The translations under genes were made by a program, and so were the position numbers. DNA of 64,000 nt from Balanoglossus misakiensis. Its lineage: Eukaryota; Hemichordata. The stretch lies in NCBI GenBank assembly GCA_040954595.2, contig CM082591.2:2666001-2730000 (forward strand). Direction: 5' to 3'. The notes beneath the pieces are model-generated. The model was given only the letters and a program-made list of their open reading frames with translations, was not told the DNA's origin and did not search any database. Below are positions 43,237-56,274 of the stretch, piece after piece (the stretch's first letter is position 1; every line of letters begins with the position of its first letter).

Positions 43237-46200
43237 CTGAAAAAAAATACCACAGTCATAGAAATACCAGTTTACCCATACTGCATTTTGTCTTTGGTGG
43301 AGGAGTCGGTCATATCTATGGTAAGTGCAATGTGGGGAAACTGAAAAACATGAACTGATGTATGATAACTGAACTCTGCTCAAGGATTTATTGTGTGTGA
43401 AAGGGCCCAGGTTTACCCAATAGACTAGCTGCACATGTTACTCAGAGTAAAGTTGATATTGTTCAGGAAAATCTCTTGTTGTCTCTACCTACCAGTACCC
43501 TTTGGAATTCTAATCCTCAAAGGTGTAACAGCTTTTCTTTTACCAGTTAGCTTACTGGTTGCCCTGAAAAACTCTCGCGTTTCTTCACCAACTGCAGTTG
43601 GGAAACATAAATTAATTCAAGTGTGGCCAAGAGTATCTAATGCTATACAAAATAGTTTATAACTTTGGAACTAGGCTTGATGAAAGTTATAGTAACTACA
43701 TCTACAAATCTAACTTTTTATTAACTCAAAAATCTAAATTTCTAGTTTCTGTGGTTAGATACTAATTCATGCAAGAATTCAATACAAACAAACATGAAAT
43801 TCATGCAATCTTACAGCCCTATAATTTGGGGTGCATGCTAGTATATAAAGAACCTCAAGTAAAGCCAAAATCGTTTAGCTCATTCTTTGATCTTAGAATG
43901 AAAAAAATTGAGTGATGTATCATTGGCAAACTGATTAATATTGTTATAGTGATTTGACAATGAAAATGACTGATGATGACTATCAAAACTACTACATGAG
44001 TTGATGCAGTTTTATTAACGTCTAAAACTCTATAATGTCTGTATACTAAAAACACAACTTCTCTCCAATATCAAAGAAGACATACAATAGACTTGAGATA
44101 TTTGGGATATTGTAAACAAGAAGGGTAGAGACGTTACAATGAACTTGTGTGACGAATGGTCTGGTTGTCGGTAGGTTGGCGGAGACATTTGTGGCCAGAT
44201 CGATGAAAGGAGCTGTGATATTTGTGAAAGATTTGGAAGACTAGGGCTGTCTGGATTGAGACGATTATTATTGCTGTTTGGCAGTGATTACCGTATCACA
44301 GGTAGAGACATATGACTAGGCAGAGAGTGGTAGAATTTGAACAGCTCTGCATATAAATGAAGGCACAGCAATTCAACTTACCATCTTTTTCTGGTGTTTT
44401 TGTGAGATCTACTATTTTCATTCCTCTATTGCTTGCTTCGCTTTCACTATCACTCGTCTGGACGTCCGAATCCACGGCCAGAGACGTTGTACCAGTAATC
44501 TGGAGGTTACAGGGCAGTTCCTTGGAATCAGGGACGGTAATGACGTCGATCTCGGGAGAGAGAAACGGCTTCTCGGGTTTCTTGGATTTCTCTTGGACGG
44601 ACTTCTCTTCAGTGGTTTTCGACTGGTCTGCATCGAGAAGAGAAATCACACTTGATTAGTGGGGTGTGTTAGAGATGGGGTGGGTGTCTCATAAACACAT
44701 GTGACCATAGTTTGTTTTTTCTTTCCTAATTTGCCTAGCGTCTAATACCTGTTTCGCTTTGCTCACTCTCATTATCATTTCTAGACTGCTTCATTGATCT
44801 TCTTCTGCTTCTTCTGGCCTTTAGGTACTCTAACGTTTCTTTGTCTACGACTGATTTTGTGACATTTGTATTGTAACCGTAGTTAATGGTAACAGGGGAT
44901 GGGGTAACAGTTGCCTCTGTGGAGGAAAGAAACAAACATACATAAAACATTGAGAAAAATGGACGTTCATCTTCAGACTTCCTGTCGTTGATGATATGTG
45001 TTGACAGAATGATGGTATTCCTCACAAATTAAGGGAAGTCCAACAAGAAAGAGACTGTGATGCTGAAAAAATATGTGTTCGCTAGTTACCAAGAATGACA
45101 ATGGAATGACAGACATATGAACATATACGGAATCACAGAATTACAATAAAAGAGTACATATGTACATGTTAAGACAAAAATGCAATGTGTTGAAGTACAA
45201 CGATAGCAGTGCAGTTGTTTTGAACAGTGCACAATCGACCGTCGACTTACTGCCATGTTTGGGAGCGAGACTGGTACTTGGCACCTCACGGACCGTTTTG
45301 TTGCTAATGACGCCCTCATCTTCATCTTCAAGGGTCAAATCAATGACAGCATCACCATCGGTCCGTTTACCAGGTGTAACTTTGTCCTTCTTCTTCTGAT
45401 TGGCTGGCTTATCCTCTGGTTCCTGCTTGATCTTCGTCCCATCTGGCATTAGAGACTCGCTCTCACCTGGCTCCCCTTTCCCACTCGCATCCCCATCCGC
45501 ATCCTTGGCATTTTCTTCATCCGGTTTCTTTTCCCATTTCTCGTGAACAAAAACAGGCCCGGAATCAGTTCCTGCCGACTCCCCGTCCTTTCCTGACATC
45601 TGTTGCCGTGTCAACAACTCCATCTTCGTCACCTCAGCAACAACCTTTTCCCTGACCTCACCAGACTCTTTACTTTTCTCAGCACCCCCACCCTCTACAG
45701 AATCAACCAACATTGCAGACACATCAGCCTTCTTCACGCCAGTATCTCCCGTACTCCCCACATCTTTCTCGCTCACTCTCGGAGTAGCAGACGGAAACAC
45801 ATAGACACTGTCATCTTCTGGGGTGATTAGTCTCTGCGAAAATTTCACAGATGCTGAAGCTGAATCATCTGTTTGATTTTTGTTTGTCTTCTCAGAAATC
45901 TCTCCCTTCGACTTCTTTTGTGGTTTCTCTATTGTCCTACAAGATATGAAGGCAAACAAAATATTGTCAATACAATGTAATACAATCCAACCTTACAGAT
46001 TATACTAAATTCTCATCAAAGATTGAAGACAGGGGCCAATGCCATGTGTCGCCCATTACATGGTATATTTCCAGGTTTTTAAAACTTCACTACTCTTTGG
46101 GACAAAATCCCATCTTAAACTCCCACAGCTACAACTTGAAGTTCTTTCAACTTCCAAGAACACTCGCGAAGGCAAGAACTAGACCGGTACCAAGACAGTT

Positions 46201-49200
46201 AGTGGAGCTATTCTACATCTCTGACGACTCAAGACTCAGAGACTCACCACTCCTCTGTGCTTTTGCCTTTCTGTCTCTCAGAAGACTGTCTTCTCAGGAG
46301 AAGAGGTCCCACCTTCTTTCGAGAAGAACTGCATTGCAAAAGGGAAACCAGATGTCACAACGTGATACAGTCAAGACAAGTGGCCATCTTTATATAGTGG
46401 CCTCTGTCACAGTCTCTGTGTAAATTACATGTGCATAATTGACCTGTCTGTAAAGACTGGCTGCTATAGACAATTTGGACTGTACTAATAGTCGTCTTTT
46501 CCAGTTCCACAATGCACTGCATGCTACACCCTAGGTTAGTGCAGAAGACACCTTGGGCACCCTCAAGTTCAGAGTTTTAATCACTGCTGTATCAACCATA
46601 GTGGGTATTAAGAATTCCCATTAGTTAGCAATATGCTTTGAAACTTGAAATCATTCTCTTTATTAGTACCGCATGTCGTACTTACACATACCTATGCTTG
46701 CCTCTGCTACCCTTGTCATCCTCACTGTCGGATTCTGTGCTGCGATTGGTTTGTGAGGATGATGCGATCACCGACACGCTTCCACTTTCTGATGAACAGC
46801 TGGAGAACGGTCGTCGACTGGACTCGTCTTCAGAACTGGGGAGGAGGGAAAAGTCATGTTTCAAACTTTTATGATCGTGACCTTAAAAAGTCAATAGTTC
46901 AAAAATCAAATATCAGCAACCACTGTAGGATGTTTGGTTAAAAAACTCAAATTATCTCTGTTGACTTGGCGCAGGAAGTACATGCTTGTTTGCTGTTTGT
47001 TTACTCACCTGTCCACAGTATCTGACATGCCACTTGTACTGTCACTTTGGTTGTCCGGGTCTCGGACGTCACTTTCATATCCTTCTTTTCGATTCTCTGC
47101 CACTTCTGCAAGACGAACAGAAATATTATGATGAATAATACTTTACACACTAACCAGTGAGCAGTCATTCTACCAAGCAGTCGTGCCATGAAAATTAAGT
47201 TAATGTTTTCAGTAAGCCTTACCGATAAGATCAAGTTCGGCTAAGTATTCATCTCCAAATCTTTTTCCATCTTCATTAGCCAGTTCTTCTGTCAGTAGCT
47301 CTCCAGCATAGGTGCACACAAAACTGCCAACCGGAATGTCATCCAAACAGCGAAGACCCCAACCTCTACAAAATGAAAACATGCAATAAACCAAAACAGC
47401 ATTAGTTAAATGCACCAGCAGTCTGAACAAAAATATGCACATGCACATGAGACGATCATCGGCCTTTAAGTTAGCAACTGAGGTGTCATCTGTGATCACA
47501 ACTCTTGCCTTTCAACTGCGGCTAAATGATATACAACAACTATACGCTACCTTTTCTCAGTTTTAAACACTTGGAGTCTGTGTGCCAATCCGTGCTGTGC
47601 AACCCTGTTGTGGCAGGTGTGGTCACAGCTACAGTTTTCATTGCACTCGTAGATCCTGTACAACAAACAAACAAACAATGCAGGTCAAAGGTCAGCAACA
47701 AACCAATCCCCATTTTCAAGACAGTGTTGATTCATGTTAGGGACCACAGATGACATATTGTTGGATTTTTCTCCTCGCATACTTACCCAGTAAGCATCTG
47801 ATCATACAACAACCTGTATTCATAACCCGCCTCTGGGTCAACGATTCCCAGTTTATTTGAGGAACCAGTTGCTTGAATTGTCAACTGATGACAGGCACAT
47901 TTACTTTTATCCTGGAACAGAAAATAAACATACATGTATCATATTATAATATTTTACGTTAATGTTATCTAAAAACAGAATACTTGGTAGCTATCCTTCA
48001 AATGGAAAATGATGGAATATCTTTTGTTTCTCTTATTAGACATGGAAATTTTCTTTGAAGACTTACTCTACAACCATCGGTGCAATCGCAACCAGCCAGG
48101 AACTCAGAGTCTGTGTTCACAGTTACACCCCTTGCACATATCCTCTGGGTGGTGTATTCCACGAACAGTGGACAACGATCATCGATTTCATTCACGCACT
48201 GCGAAAACGAGGTAAGTAAAGACAGAGAAATCAAACCTCGTCAACAAGATTTGATGGATTCTTTAGTTTGCAGTGAAAACGTCTTACATGTACATTTTAT
48301 CACAGGCCTGTGTTTTGTATCCTAGGCAGTATGTCAAAACATCTAAGTGACCGTACACCTTAAGAAGTCAAAGACTTTGTTCCTTTCAGCAAAAACATGC
48401 TCGTTCATACTTACAGACACAGGGATAGGCTCTTTTCCTTCGGATATATCTTTTATCATCATCATTGGTTTCGGATTTCTTATGTACGTATGCGTGTGCA
48501 CAAAGGGGTCAAAGGTGAAGCAGTCAATGGTCAAGTAGTTGATTTTCGTCTCCAGCAGGTATCGGTCGATTTCCGGGAGTGAACGGACACTTCGGCAACA
48601 GGGAGTGCGGTAAGAAACGATTCTACGTCCACTGCCTCTCTGTTTTCCGAGCTCCCTTCTCCATCCGCACAGTTCTGGTTTCAGGTAGGGATTCTCCCCG
48701 ATCAAGATGCCGGGATCTCTGCAGCAGTTCCTGACGCATACTGGTGTGCAGCTGTGTGGAACTGATGCAAAAATAATCACAAGTCAGAAAAATATAGATA
48801 AAGATCCACTGATTACAATCTCAGGTCACATGATTGACGAAGAGGTCAGAGAACCGTCGCCAAATCAAGCGAAATAATTGAAAAAAGACAAACTCACCAA
48901 AACGTCGCCATCTCTCCTTCCTCATCTGTTCCAAAGTGCGGGCAATGTTGAAGTCAAAAGAGTCATTGGAATCGTCACTATGGTCTTGTCTGTTCTGTAG
49001 CAGTCGGCTTTGTAAAACACTGGCTATATCCGTCTTCTGCTGTTGTAAATTACCTGCAAATCAAAAATAGAACATGCCACCAATTGTTCAAATGAAATAT
49101 TCCATTCTGTTACAGTGACACAACTCTGTTGCTTGGTGAGTGACTCCCATTCTTCAGATAGACAGAAGTATACTCTCACAATAAATCCTTTTTAAAATTT

Positions 49201-52200
49201 AAATTTACCAGAAAACCAAGAATTTTTAATAGACTTATCACTGTGGATGTTAGACAGTGCAATAACATACCACGAGGTCTGCCGATATTCCTTTGACCGC
49301 GTTTTAACCATGGAGCTTCCCATGTACTTGTTGATGATGTCTGAGTAGTCGACTGTGTGTAGTACTGTGGTCTCCACTGAGCTGTACTCTTCTTGGCAAC
49401 CTGCCAAAAAACCAAGGAATGTATCCATATCAACCATATCATAGAGTCAATGCCAAGAACAAAAATACCGTCAAGCTAGCCAAAAATTTCAGCTGATGAT
49501 TTATTCACTCACGAATATAAACATCATTATCACCTGTTTACCAGCAGTGGGTGCACCTGTGGTCTTTTTGACGGTTGTTTTTACGTCCTTGCTTGACACA
49601 TCACTGTGAGGGGAGGGTGTCGCAGCTGGCCTGGTAGGCAGAGGAGGAGGTGGAGTGGGAACAGGACTTGGGGTTGCTGCTTTCCGCTGTCGTACTGAGT
49701 GGAAAAAAATAATTGTCCTCGTCTTTTACTTAGTCTCTAACTTCACATTATTTCTGGCAGACAATTGGGCCAGGAAAATCCCAGAGAGGCACAATGCTCT
49801 CATTACCCCATCAGGCAGCGTGTTACTCAGTTTTAGGAGTCACTAAAATGTGAAACTGTTGCAAAGTGGAGCTTAATTGATAGAGTTAGTATATGGTACT
49901 AGTTACCTGGCGGTACTGGTGGTGGCTCTTCAAAAGCCCTTGTATATTCCACATAAGGTCCTTTACTCTTGCAAGTGGTTGATCGACTGCGGATCTGAGA
50001 GGTGCCTTTTTCTGAAGTCCTGGCAGCTTCTGCATGTTGCTGTGGAAGATTCGAGAAATATTGGAATTTGGATGGAGTGTGTGATAGAACTTACAGTGAG
50101 TACAAATGTAGTGTATTGTACAGTGGGAAGTGGTAGGGCCATGTGCATAAAGACTGGTACATCTCTTTCCCATGGAGGGCAGAGATCACAGAGAGGACAC
50201 AATGACTGCTCAGTAGAATGTCCACTCACCAGTTCTGTGTAAAGTGTTTCCAGTCTTGGAGATCCTCTGTAAATCCATTCTGTTCTCTTGTCGACCTCAA
50301 ACAGCATGTTCACAAGACTACCATCAACCTCCAGAACCTTGGCCTTCCACCTGAAAAATTAGGAGCAGAAACATGCTTCGGTACTTTCTAAAAGCAAATT
50401 CGGACTAACACAAGTTTGACAGTGGTTGAAAAAATTCTCAAAAGTTCCGACTATTGTTGGAAAATTCTTGACATGTATTTACCATTGCCCATTCCACTCT
50501 GTTCTGATCCACTGGTTGGCTTTGACTTTGACCATGGGTCTATCCGGATAGATCTCCAGGTATTGCTTGATAAATTCCCTGGAATCTGGATGGATATCTT
50601 CCCACACATTGTCACCTGCCAAGGAAAAATAAGTTTGAAAGTTCCATGGAAATGATCATATAAAGAATACCACACTGTCACAGAGATCATGTTCTGAAAT
50701 TGACACAATATTGGATGACTTACTTTGTTGATAGACACAGTAGATCTTGTTGATTTTCATGTACTGTGCAAAGCCGTCATCGAAGAATATCAAGTACCTG
50801 TTGAAATTAATACAAGAGGGTGTAAGTACTCTTCAAGCACCAATCAGAAAGTTGCTTTCACAAGCTCTACGGCAAGTGCATTGTGTGCTGTCCAATGAAG
50901 TGGACTGAAACAGAACTCAGGATGATATCAACCAATCATATTATACATTACCTCCAGTTGTTGGATCTCATTGGTGTTTCCGCCACTATCCCCGCATAGA
51001 AACACTCATCATGGCTGTCAGCTTCATTCAGATAGATTCCTGGCGAACAAAATGACGCAAATCAATGTTTTACTTTACATGTGAGTCTACAGGCTGACGT
51101 AAAGAACCTTCTACATTTCATCAAATCATGTTTACTTGACTCTAGCTCTTTTCCAGTAAATGTGCTCAAGTCAAACTTTGTATCAATTTTTTTTCTTACC
51201 CACAATTCTGCTGCCCACTTTGACCTCCCATGCTTTAGGATTGGTGGCATATGCAATGCTTTTCCCAGAAAGCAGTGACTTGCCTTTGTTTCCGTCATAT
51301 TTGATTTTGTATTTCTCCTACAAGACAAAACAAATATTATACACGTAAAATTCCAGGTACATGTATTTCCAATTATGCAGGCATTTATCAAAGAGGAACA
51401 TACCATGTTTCTGAAGTGATTGCATTGCAAATATGTAGGGCATGCTTGCAACTTAATTTCATAATATTTTTAAGAACTGACATTTTACGTTACGGCAGAA
51501 TTACCTGTCCACTACTTTCTTTAATTGCACCGAGAAATGTGCCTTCATACCAGATCCCATCTCCGCGTTTCTTGCCGAGAAGTTTCATGCCCTCAGCAAG
51601 AGTTGGCTTCCTGTACAGGAGAAATAAATCAAAGAAAACCATGGCAATTTTCTTCTGAACAATAATCTCAAATATCAAAGAAGCATGATTTTTTGTTTGT
51701 TTGTTTGTTTGTTTGTTTGTTTGTTTGTTTGTTTGTTTGTTTGTTTGTTTTCGAAGATGCGCACTCACTTGTAGGTTGTCGGGTCTGGTTCCAGTTCAGA
51801 CGGCGCCACCATCTCCGTTTCCATGGGAATAGCTTCATCCGTTGCCGAGTAATCAATGAGGTCCTCAATGGGCGTTTGTTGCGCTTCCATGGCAACAGGT
51901 GCAGAAACTTTACTCTTGGCCCTGGCTTGCCTACTGTCGCCATAGTGATAGGTGTAGATGGAGTCTTCTTCTCTTTCCTTTGGTTCTTTCTCCTTGTTGT
52001 CAAGGTTACTCTTGTTGTTACTGTTGCCATAGCTGTAGGTGTATATCGAGTCCTCTTCTTCTTTTTTCTTGAATTCATGTTCTCTGAAGAAGACCAGACC
52101 AAGCTAAATTTTTACGAATGCTGATTCACGAACAAGCATAGAGTGGCTTTGTAGCAGGAACATACGCACGCAACTGAAAGCCATGCAGTTGCCAATTACG

Positions 52201-52858
52201 CATGAACAAGATTTCATGTTTGTAAGTCGTGACTCAAACTTTTACAGATGCCCTCCAAGTGGCGATGTTGAACGCAGCCATGTCACTTGCATTGATTTTT
52301 GATTTGATTTATTTCATCACTGACAGAAAACTGAACATTACAAAACAGTACAAACTGAAGAAAAATCTATAAACATACAATGATATATCTTGGAAGTTGA
52401 AAGGTTAATCTCAAACACACAGACACAATCCATGCCACACATCATTCTATTTTGAAATAATTTAACCACACTTACAGTTCTTTTTTCTGCTTGTCCAGGT
52501 TTTGCCGGTACTCATTCACGAGATCATCAATCTCACGGAACATTCCATTTATTTCCGACTGTTTGCCTGTGGAAATTGTAAATGGAAAACTTGTGAATAA
52601 AATACATATGGGATTTAGAATGTGTAAAATCTTGTATTTAACTTCTTTTTTCTATTCAGTTCGCTGTACGCTGTGAATTTTTACCCGGGGACCAGTACTT
52701 AAGAAACACTTACTTCCTACATCATCTAGATCAGTGGTTATCTTCTGTGTATCTTCACAAAATTCTCGTCTTCCGATATCCCAGATGACATCATCGATGA
52801 ATTTTTCCAGTTCTAGTTTCATTCCTGTATCGATGGTGGTAAATTCCACACCAGCCAT
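42494..52858 (-). CDS. SETDB1: SETDB1, histone H3 lysine-9 methyltransferase (27 coding exons)
   Basis: Transfers methyl groups from S-adenosylmethionine to H3K9 in heterochromatin and transposon silencing. Exons in order: 52858-52714, 52566-52476, 52083-51769, 51610-51505, 51317-51200, 51039-50952, 50797-50724, 50615-50483, 50350-50230, 50039-49907, 49694-49534, 49400-49271, 49053-48898, 48761-48415, 48198-48067, 47911-47787, 47655-47551, 47365-47223, 47105-47009, 46835-46692, 45936-45251, 44916-44749, 44627-44382, 43591-43493, 43236-43106, 42888-42800, 42611-42494. All junctions agree in phase; 4,401 nt gives 1,466 aa (human about 1,290). Order: acidic N-terminus with internal repeat, Tudor-type modules (about 184-397), methyl-CpG-binding-like domain (about 591-690), pre-SET cysteines, SET split by a long insertion, post-SET. 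The start was chosen as the first ATG in the exon after the 5' UTR intron. Confidence 0.96.
43036..43079. repeat. Two-copy 21-bp direct repeat with YY1-like core
   Basis: GGCGGCCATATTGGCATAGAG occurs twice head to tail in the intron before SETDB1 exon 25's neighbour (between exons 25 and 26). Each copy contains CCATATT, the YY1 core. Confidence 0.8.
45251..45936 (-). CDS. SETDB1: SETDB1 coding exon 21: main SET-insertion exon
   Basis: The largest exon of the gene (686 nt, about residues 955-1183), rich in K, E, D and S. Near its end are TKIKQEPED, a SUMO-acceptor-type sequence, and [14 protein letters not shown], a SUMO-interaction-like hydrophobic core next to acidic residues. The adjacent exon 44627-44382 carries a second core, [10 protein letters not shown]. 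The insertion makes this protein longer than the human one. Confidence 0.92.
46438..46484 (-). repeat. Single copy of the 91-bp hairpin family in a SETDB1 intron
   Basis: Read on minus: TACAGTCCAAATTGTCTATA, then GCAGCCAGTC, then TTTACAGACAGGTCAAT. The order and sequence match the start and end of the units arrayed at 13338-13724. Confidence 0.65.
47223..47365 (-). CDS. SETDB1: SETDB1 coding exon 18: first part of the SET domain
   Basis: Encodes [20 protein letters not shown] then [20 protein letters not shown] and YLAELDLI. It contains the GWG motif of the cofactor-binding site and stops where SETDB1 SET domains are interrupted by an insertion. Confidence 0.96.
47551..48198 (-). CDS. SETDB1: SETDB1 coding exons 15-17: pre-SET zinc cluster
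   Basis: Exons 48198-48067, 47911-47787 and 47655-47551. Begins [10 protein letters not shown], with cysteine clusters [20 protein letters not shown] and [16 protein letters not shown], the nine-cysteine pre-SET pattern that binds three zinc ions in the SUV39 family. It ends [10 protein letters not shown] before the SET domain. Confidence 0.95.
48415..48761 (-). CDS. SETDB1: SETDB1 coding exon 14: methyl-CpG-binding-like domain
   Basis: 115 codons. Begins with a Cys-containing [14 protein letters not shown] (human counterpart LPHVCSYTCLSR), followed by the MBD-like fold [40 protein letters not shown], and ends [12 protein letters not shown] at the pre-SET boundary. The donor is TGTCT|GTAAGT. 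Confidence 0.95.
50230..51610 (-). CDS. SETDB1: SETDB1 coding exons 4-9: Tudor-type domains
   Basis: Covers six exons (51610-51505 through 50350-50230). Diagnostic segments are [65 protein letters not shown] and [11 protein letters not shown]. These match the Tudor modules of SETDB1, which read methylated and acetylated H3 tails in the human protein. Confidence 0.95.
51692..51750. repeat. (GTTT)n microsatellite
   Basis: About 14 uninterrupted TTTG units in SETDB1 intron 3, beginning some 18 nt after the splice donor on the gene's strand. Confidence 0.95.
51769..52083 (-). CDS. SETDB1: SETDB1 coding exon 3: acidic region with an internal repeat
   Basis: Encodes residues about 79-183. [14 protein letters not shown] and, about 40 residues later, [13 protein letters not shown] form a clear duplication, separated by a Lys/Glu-rich linker. 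The position corresponds to the acidic segment before the Tudor domains of vertebrate SETDB1. The donor CTACAA|GTGAGT is followed within about 20 nt by a (CAAA)n microsatellite on the minus strand. Confidence 0.92.
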
Positions 52859-53650
52859 TCTTGATGGCTGCAATGCGCACAAACATTCAAATTTTAACTC
52901 AGTAACTGACAATAATTATTTCATGTTTTTTTTATCTTCAGTTCATCATCAACCAGTGAAGATTCTACCAAGAACACAACTGGTCAATACCTCTCAGATA
53001 GTGGTTTAAGAGACGGTGAGTGATTAATACCAGTATTGGACTATTGGGTACATGTTGGCAAATAAGTGTTGAAATTTGGAGTGCTGAGAAATTTATTTGA
53101 TTGTGTGCTTTGTACAGTAAGTTTGCTTTCAAAGTGGCTGGACATGATTTCAAGCCACTGTTAAACAAAACACAGCACCACCCCCCCCCCTCAGCCAGTG
53201 ACCTGCATTGTGCATGATGTGTGCTCATGAATATGCGTCTACTATTGTCTTGTAAGTTGCATTGTGTGACACCTTAGACTTTACTTGCATGCATGCATAA
53301 TCATGCACAGTTTGTTATGGGTCCCACTTTCTGCGCTTAAAATCAATTTGGTGAAAACTCGAATTAAGCTAAGGGCAATAAAACTGCATATGGACACCAC
53401 GTGAGTAAAATGGAGGTGTTGGTAATGTTTCGTCTCGCAGTCGACCCCCCCCCCCCCCCGAGTCCCATTTCGCTTTGTTTCGAGGTCATGTGACAGGGCC
53501 AGGTACAATTTTCGATATTCCTTCAAAAACTACACTCAGTGAAAACGAACGCCGATCATATTACGCTCTTACCTTTCTTTGCTATGTCAGAGTGGACTAA
53601 AATAGTCGCCTCAGCGTGCGAAAAACTGGCAGTATATTAGGAACGCGTAC

Positions 53651-53700
53651 CTTCAAGCTTCAGAAAAGATTCGTATGGAGGACGCCATTTTGTAACCTAC
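53651..53700 (-). promoter_or_regulatory. SETDB1: SETDB1 5' UTR exon / promoter with YY1-like site and short upstream frame
   Basis: The minus strand reads GGTTACAAAATGGCGTCC, a YY1-type initiator-proximal motif, then about 35 nt later TTGAAG|GTACGC, a splice donor. The intron 53650-52868 ends at an acceptor (gcattgcag) 9 nt before the SETDB1 ATG. The ATG of the YY1 motif opens an 11-codon frame (53688-53653) that stops before the donor. The true transcription start is not determined. Confidence 0.6.
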
Positions 53701-54319
53701 TCAACACAATGTAATCGTTGGTGGCGCTATACCACACCACTGGTACTCGACTCGACCCGTTTCTTTTTTCACTTTGATTGCCAATACTTTATCGATAAAC
53801 TGCTTCTTGGTCAACGATTTATGCCACATTAAAACAATGAAGATGTCCTGGTAATCTTCAATTTCCAATTTTAATTTTGCGAAATGCACACATTGTATTA
53901 GCCGGCTGTATATATGGCAAATCCCTACTACTGGCACTGGTGTTTTGTTTCAAGTTATGTTTAATACATTTTGTAGTTTCAAAATTTCTAGACAAGCTTT
54001 GACATTGTTCTCTGTTCAGTTCTCCATCCAACTCATTGTACAATTTGTTTCTGTTGGCAGAAAATTATCGTTGCGTAATCAGGCACAATGCTGCACAAGA
54101 AACTGCAGTTCGGCCTTCAAATTCAGATATTGAGGTCACCTTCTAACCATTTGCATATTCATTGACTCATTTGCATGATGTCAATTTTTGAAATACGATC
54201 AGTGTAAACTTACATGCATGCGTATGAAGACAGCAAGTTTATTCTAACGTACTGTTTATTAAAGTTGTGAGTGCATTGTATGTAATTCATTCGGTAGTTC
54301 TCTTTTTTGAATATGTGGT

Positions 54320-54335
54320 GGCCCTGAAAAGGGCC
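54320..54335 (-). terminator. H3 mRNA 3' stem-loop
   Basis: GGCCCT-TTTC-AGGGCC followed by ACCACA, 31 nt after the stop, with a purine-rich downstream element AAAAAAGAGAACT at about 54296-54308. This is the SLBP/U7 processing signal of replication-dependent histone mRNAs. Confidence 0.97.
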
Positions 54336-54366
54336 GTTTTGTTTAGTGTATGCCAAAGCACACAGT

Positions 54367-54792
<426 letters not shown>

Positions 54793-54830
54793 TCAAACAA
54801 GTCAATGTCCACTGTTCGTTTCAGTTGTCA

Positions 54831-54837
54831 ATTTATA
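54831..54837 (-). promoter_or_regulatory. H3 TATA box
   Basis: TATAAAT on minus, 54 nt upstream of the H3 ATG, with CCAAT boxes farther upstream. Confidence 0.8.
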
Positions 54838-55671
54838 CTTCTTCAAACTAAGCGCCAAAGACGCTGATTGGTCGTTTGACTGAATACACTAATTGCTTAT
54901 GAATAACAAAGAGAAGCCTAAAGCTGGGCTCAGATTGGTCTGTAAATGCATACATTATTAGAAAGCGATGATCCTCTTCTGTTGTGAAGCTAGAAATTCT
55001 TAACTTTCGTGCAATGATCTTCGTTTTCTGATAATTATTCCGTATACGAAAATCAAACAATGAAATGTTTGAATATGTTGCTTACGTACGCGTATTAGAT
55101 TTGCATAGACTCATTGAATGAAACATACACACTCGTCATGTCGCGTTTCAACTGATGCGCATTTCACTGCGTGACTATTCTCATGTACACGGGGGGGGGG
55201 GGGCAGTTTTGGTGATACGACCATGTTTTATTAGGAAAGGGAATAATCTAAAATAGTCGAAATATTAAGCATCTCCTTCCTTTAAAAACAAGCAGACCCA
55301 CGATACAATGAATGTAAGGGTGTGGGAATTCCTAAGATCGTTTACTTTTTGCAGGGGAAGGGTCATGGTCTCTATTATTAAATAATAGTTTTATTTCTAA
55401 CCAGATAAGATTGCATAAATTATAAATGCTTGTAAGGTGGCCCTCCACCGGTTTCTTTTCACACTTCCCTTTTGGAAGTGTGTGATATCTTCGAATTCCA
55501 AGGTCACTTTGCTCTCGGGAAAAGATGACAGCCCTAGGCAAGGTCAACCCGTTGTTGTGTGTACGTGTGGTGTCATATTGTTATTCGTGAATAGTGAAAT
55601 GTCATTCTCTCAATTCACATGATTCAGTGTGTGTTATGTTATACGGTAGTTCTCTTTTTGGAGGATGTGGT

Positions 55672-55687
55672 GGCCCTTAAAAGGGCC
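55672..55687 (-). terminator. H4 mRNA 3' stem-loop
   Basis: GGCCCT-TTTA-AGGGCC: the six-bp stem is identical to that of H3, but the loop ends in A instead of C. It is followed by ACCACATCCTCCAAAAAGAG. Confidence 0.96.
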
Positions 55688-55722
55688 GTTTGGTTTGGGT
55701 TCTTTTATGTCATGATGACAGT

Positions 55723-56274
<552 letters not shown>

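Noticed and set aside
51693-52124. 143-codon plus-strand frame starting in the GTTT repeat
   Set aside because: Antisense to SETDB1 coding exon 3 and partly a translated microsatellite.
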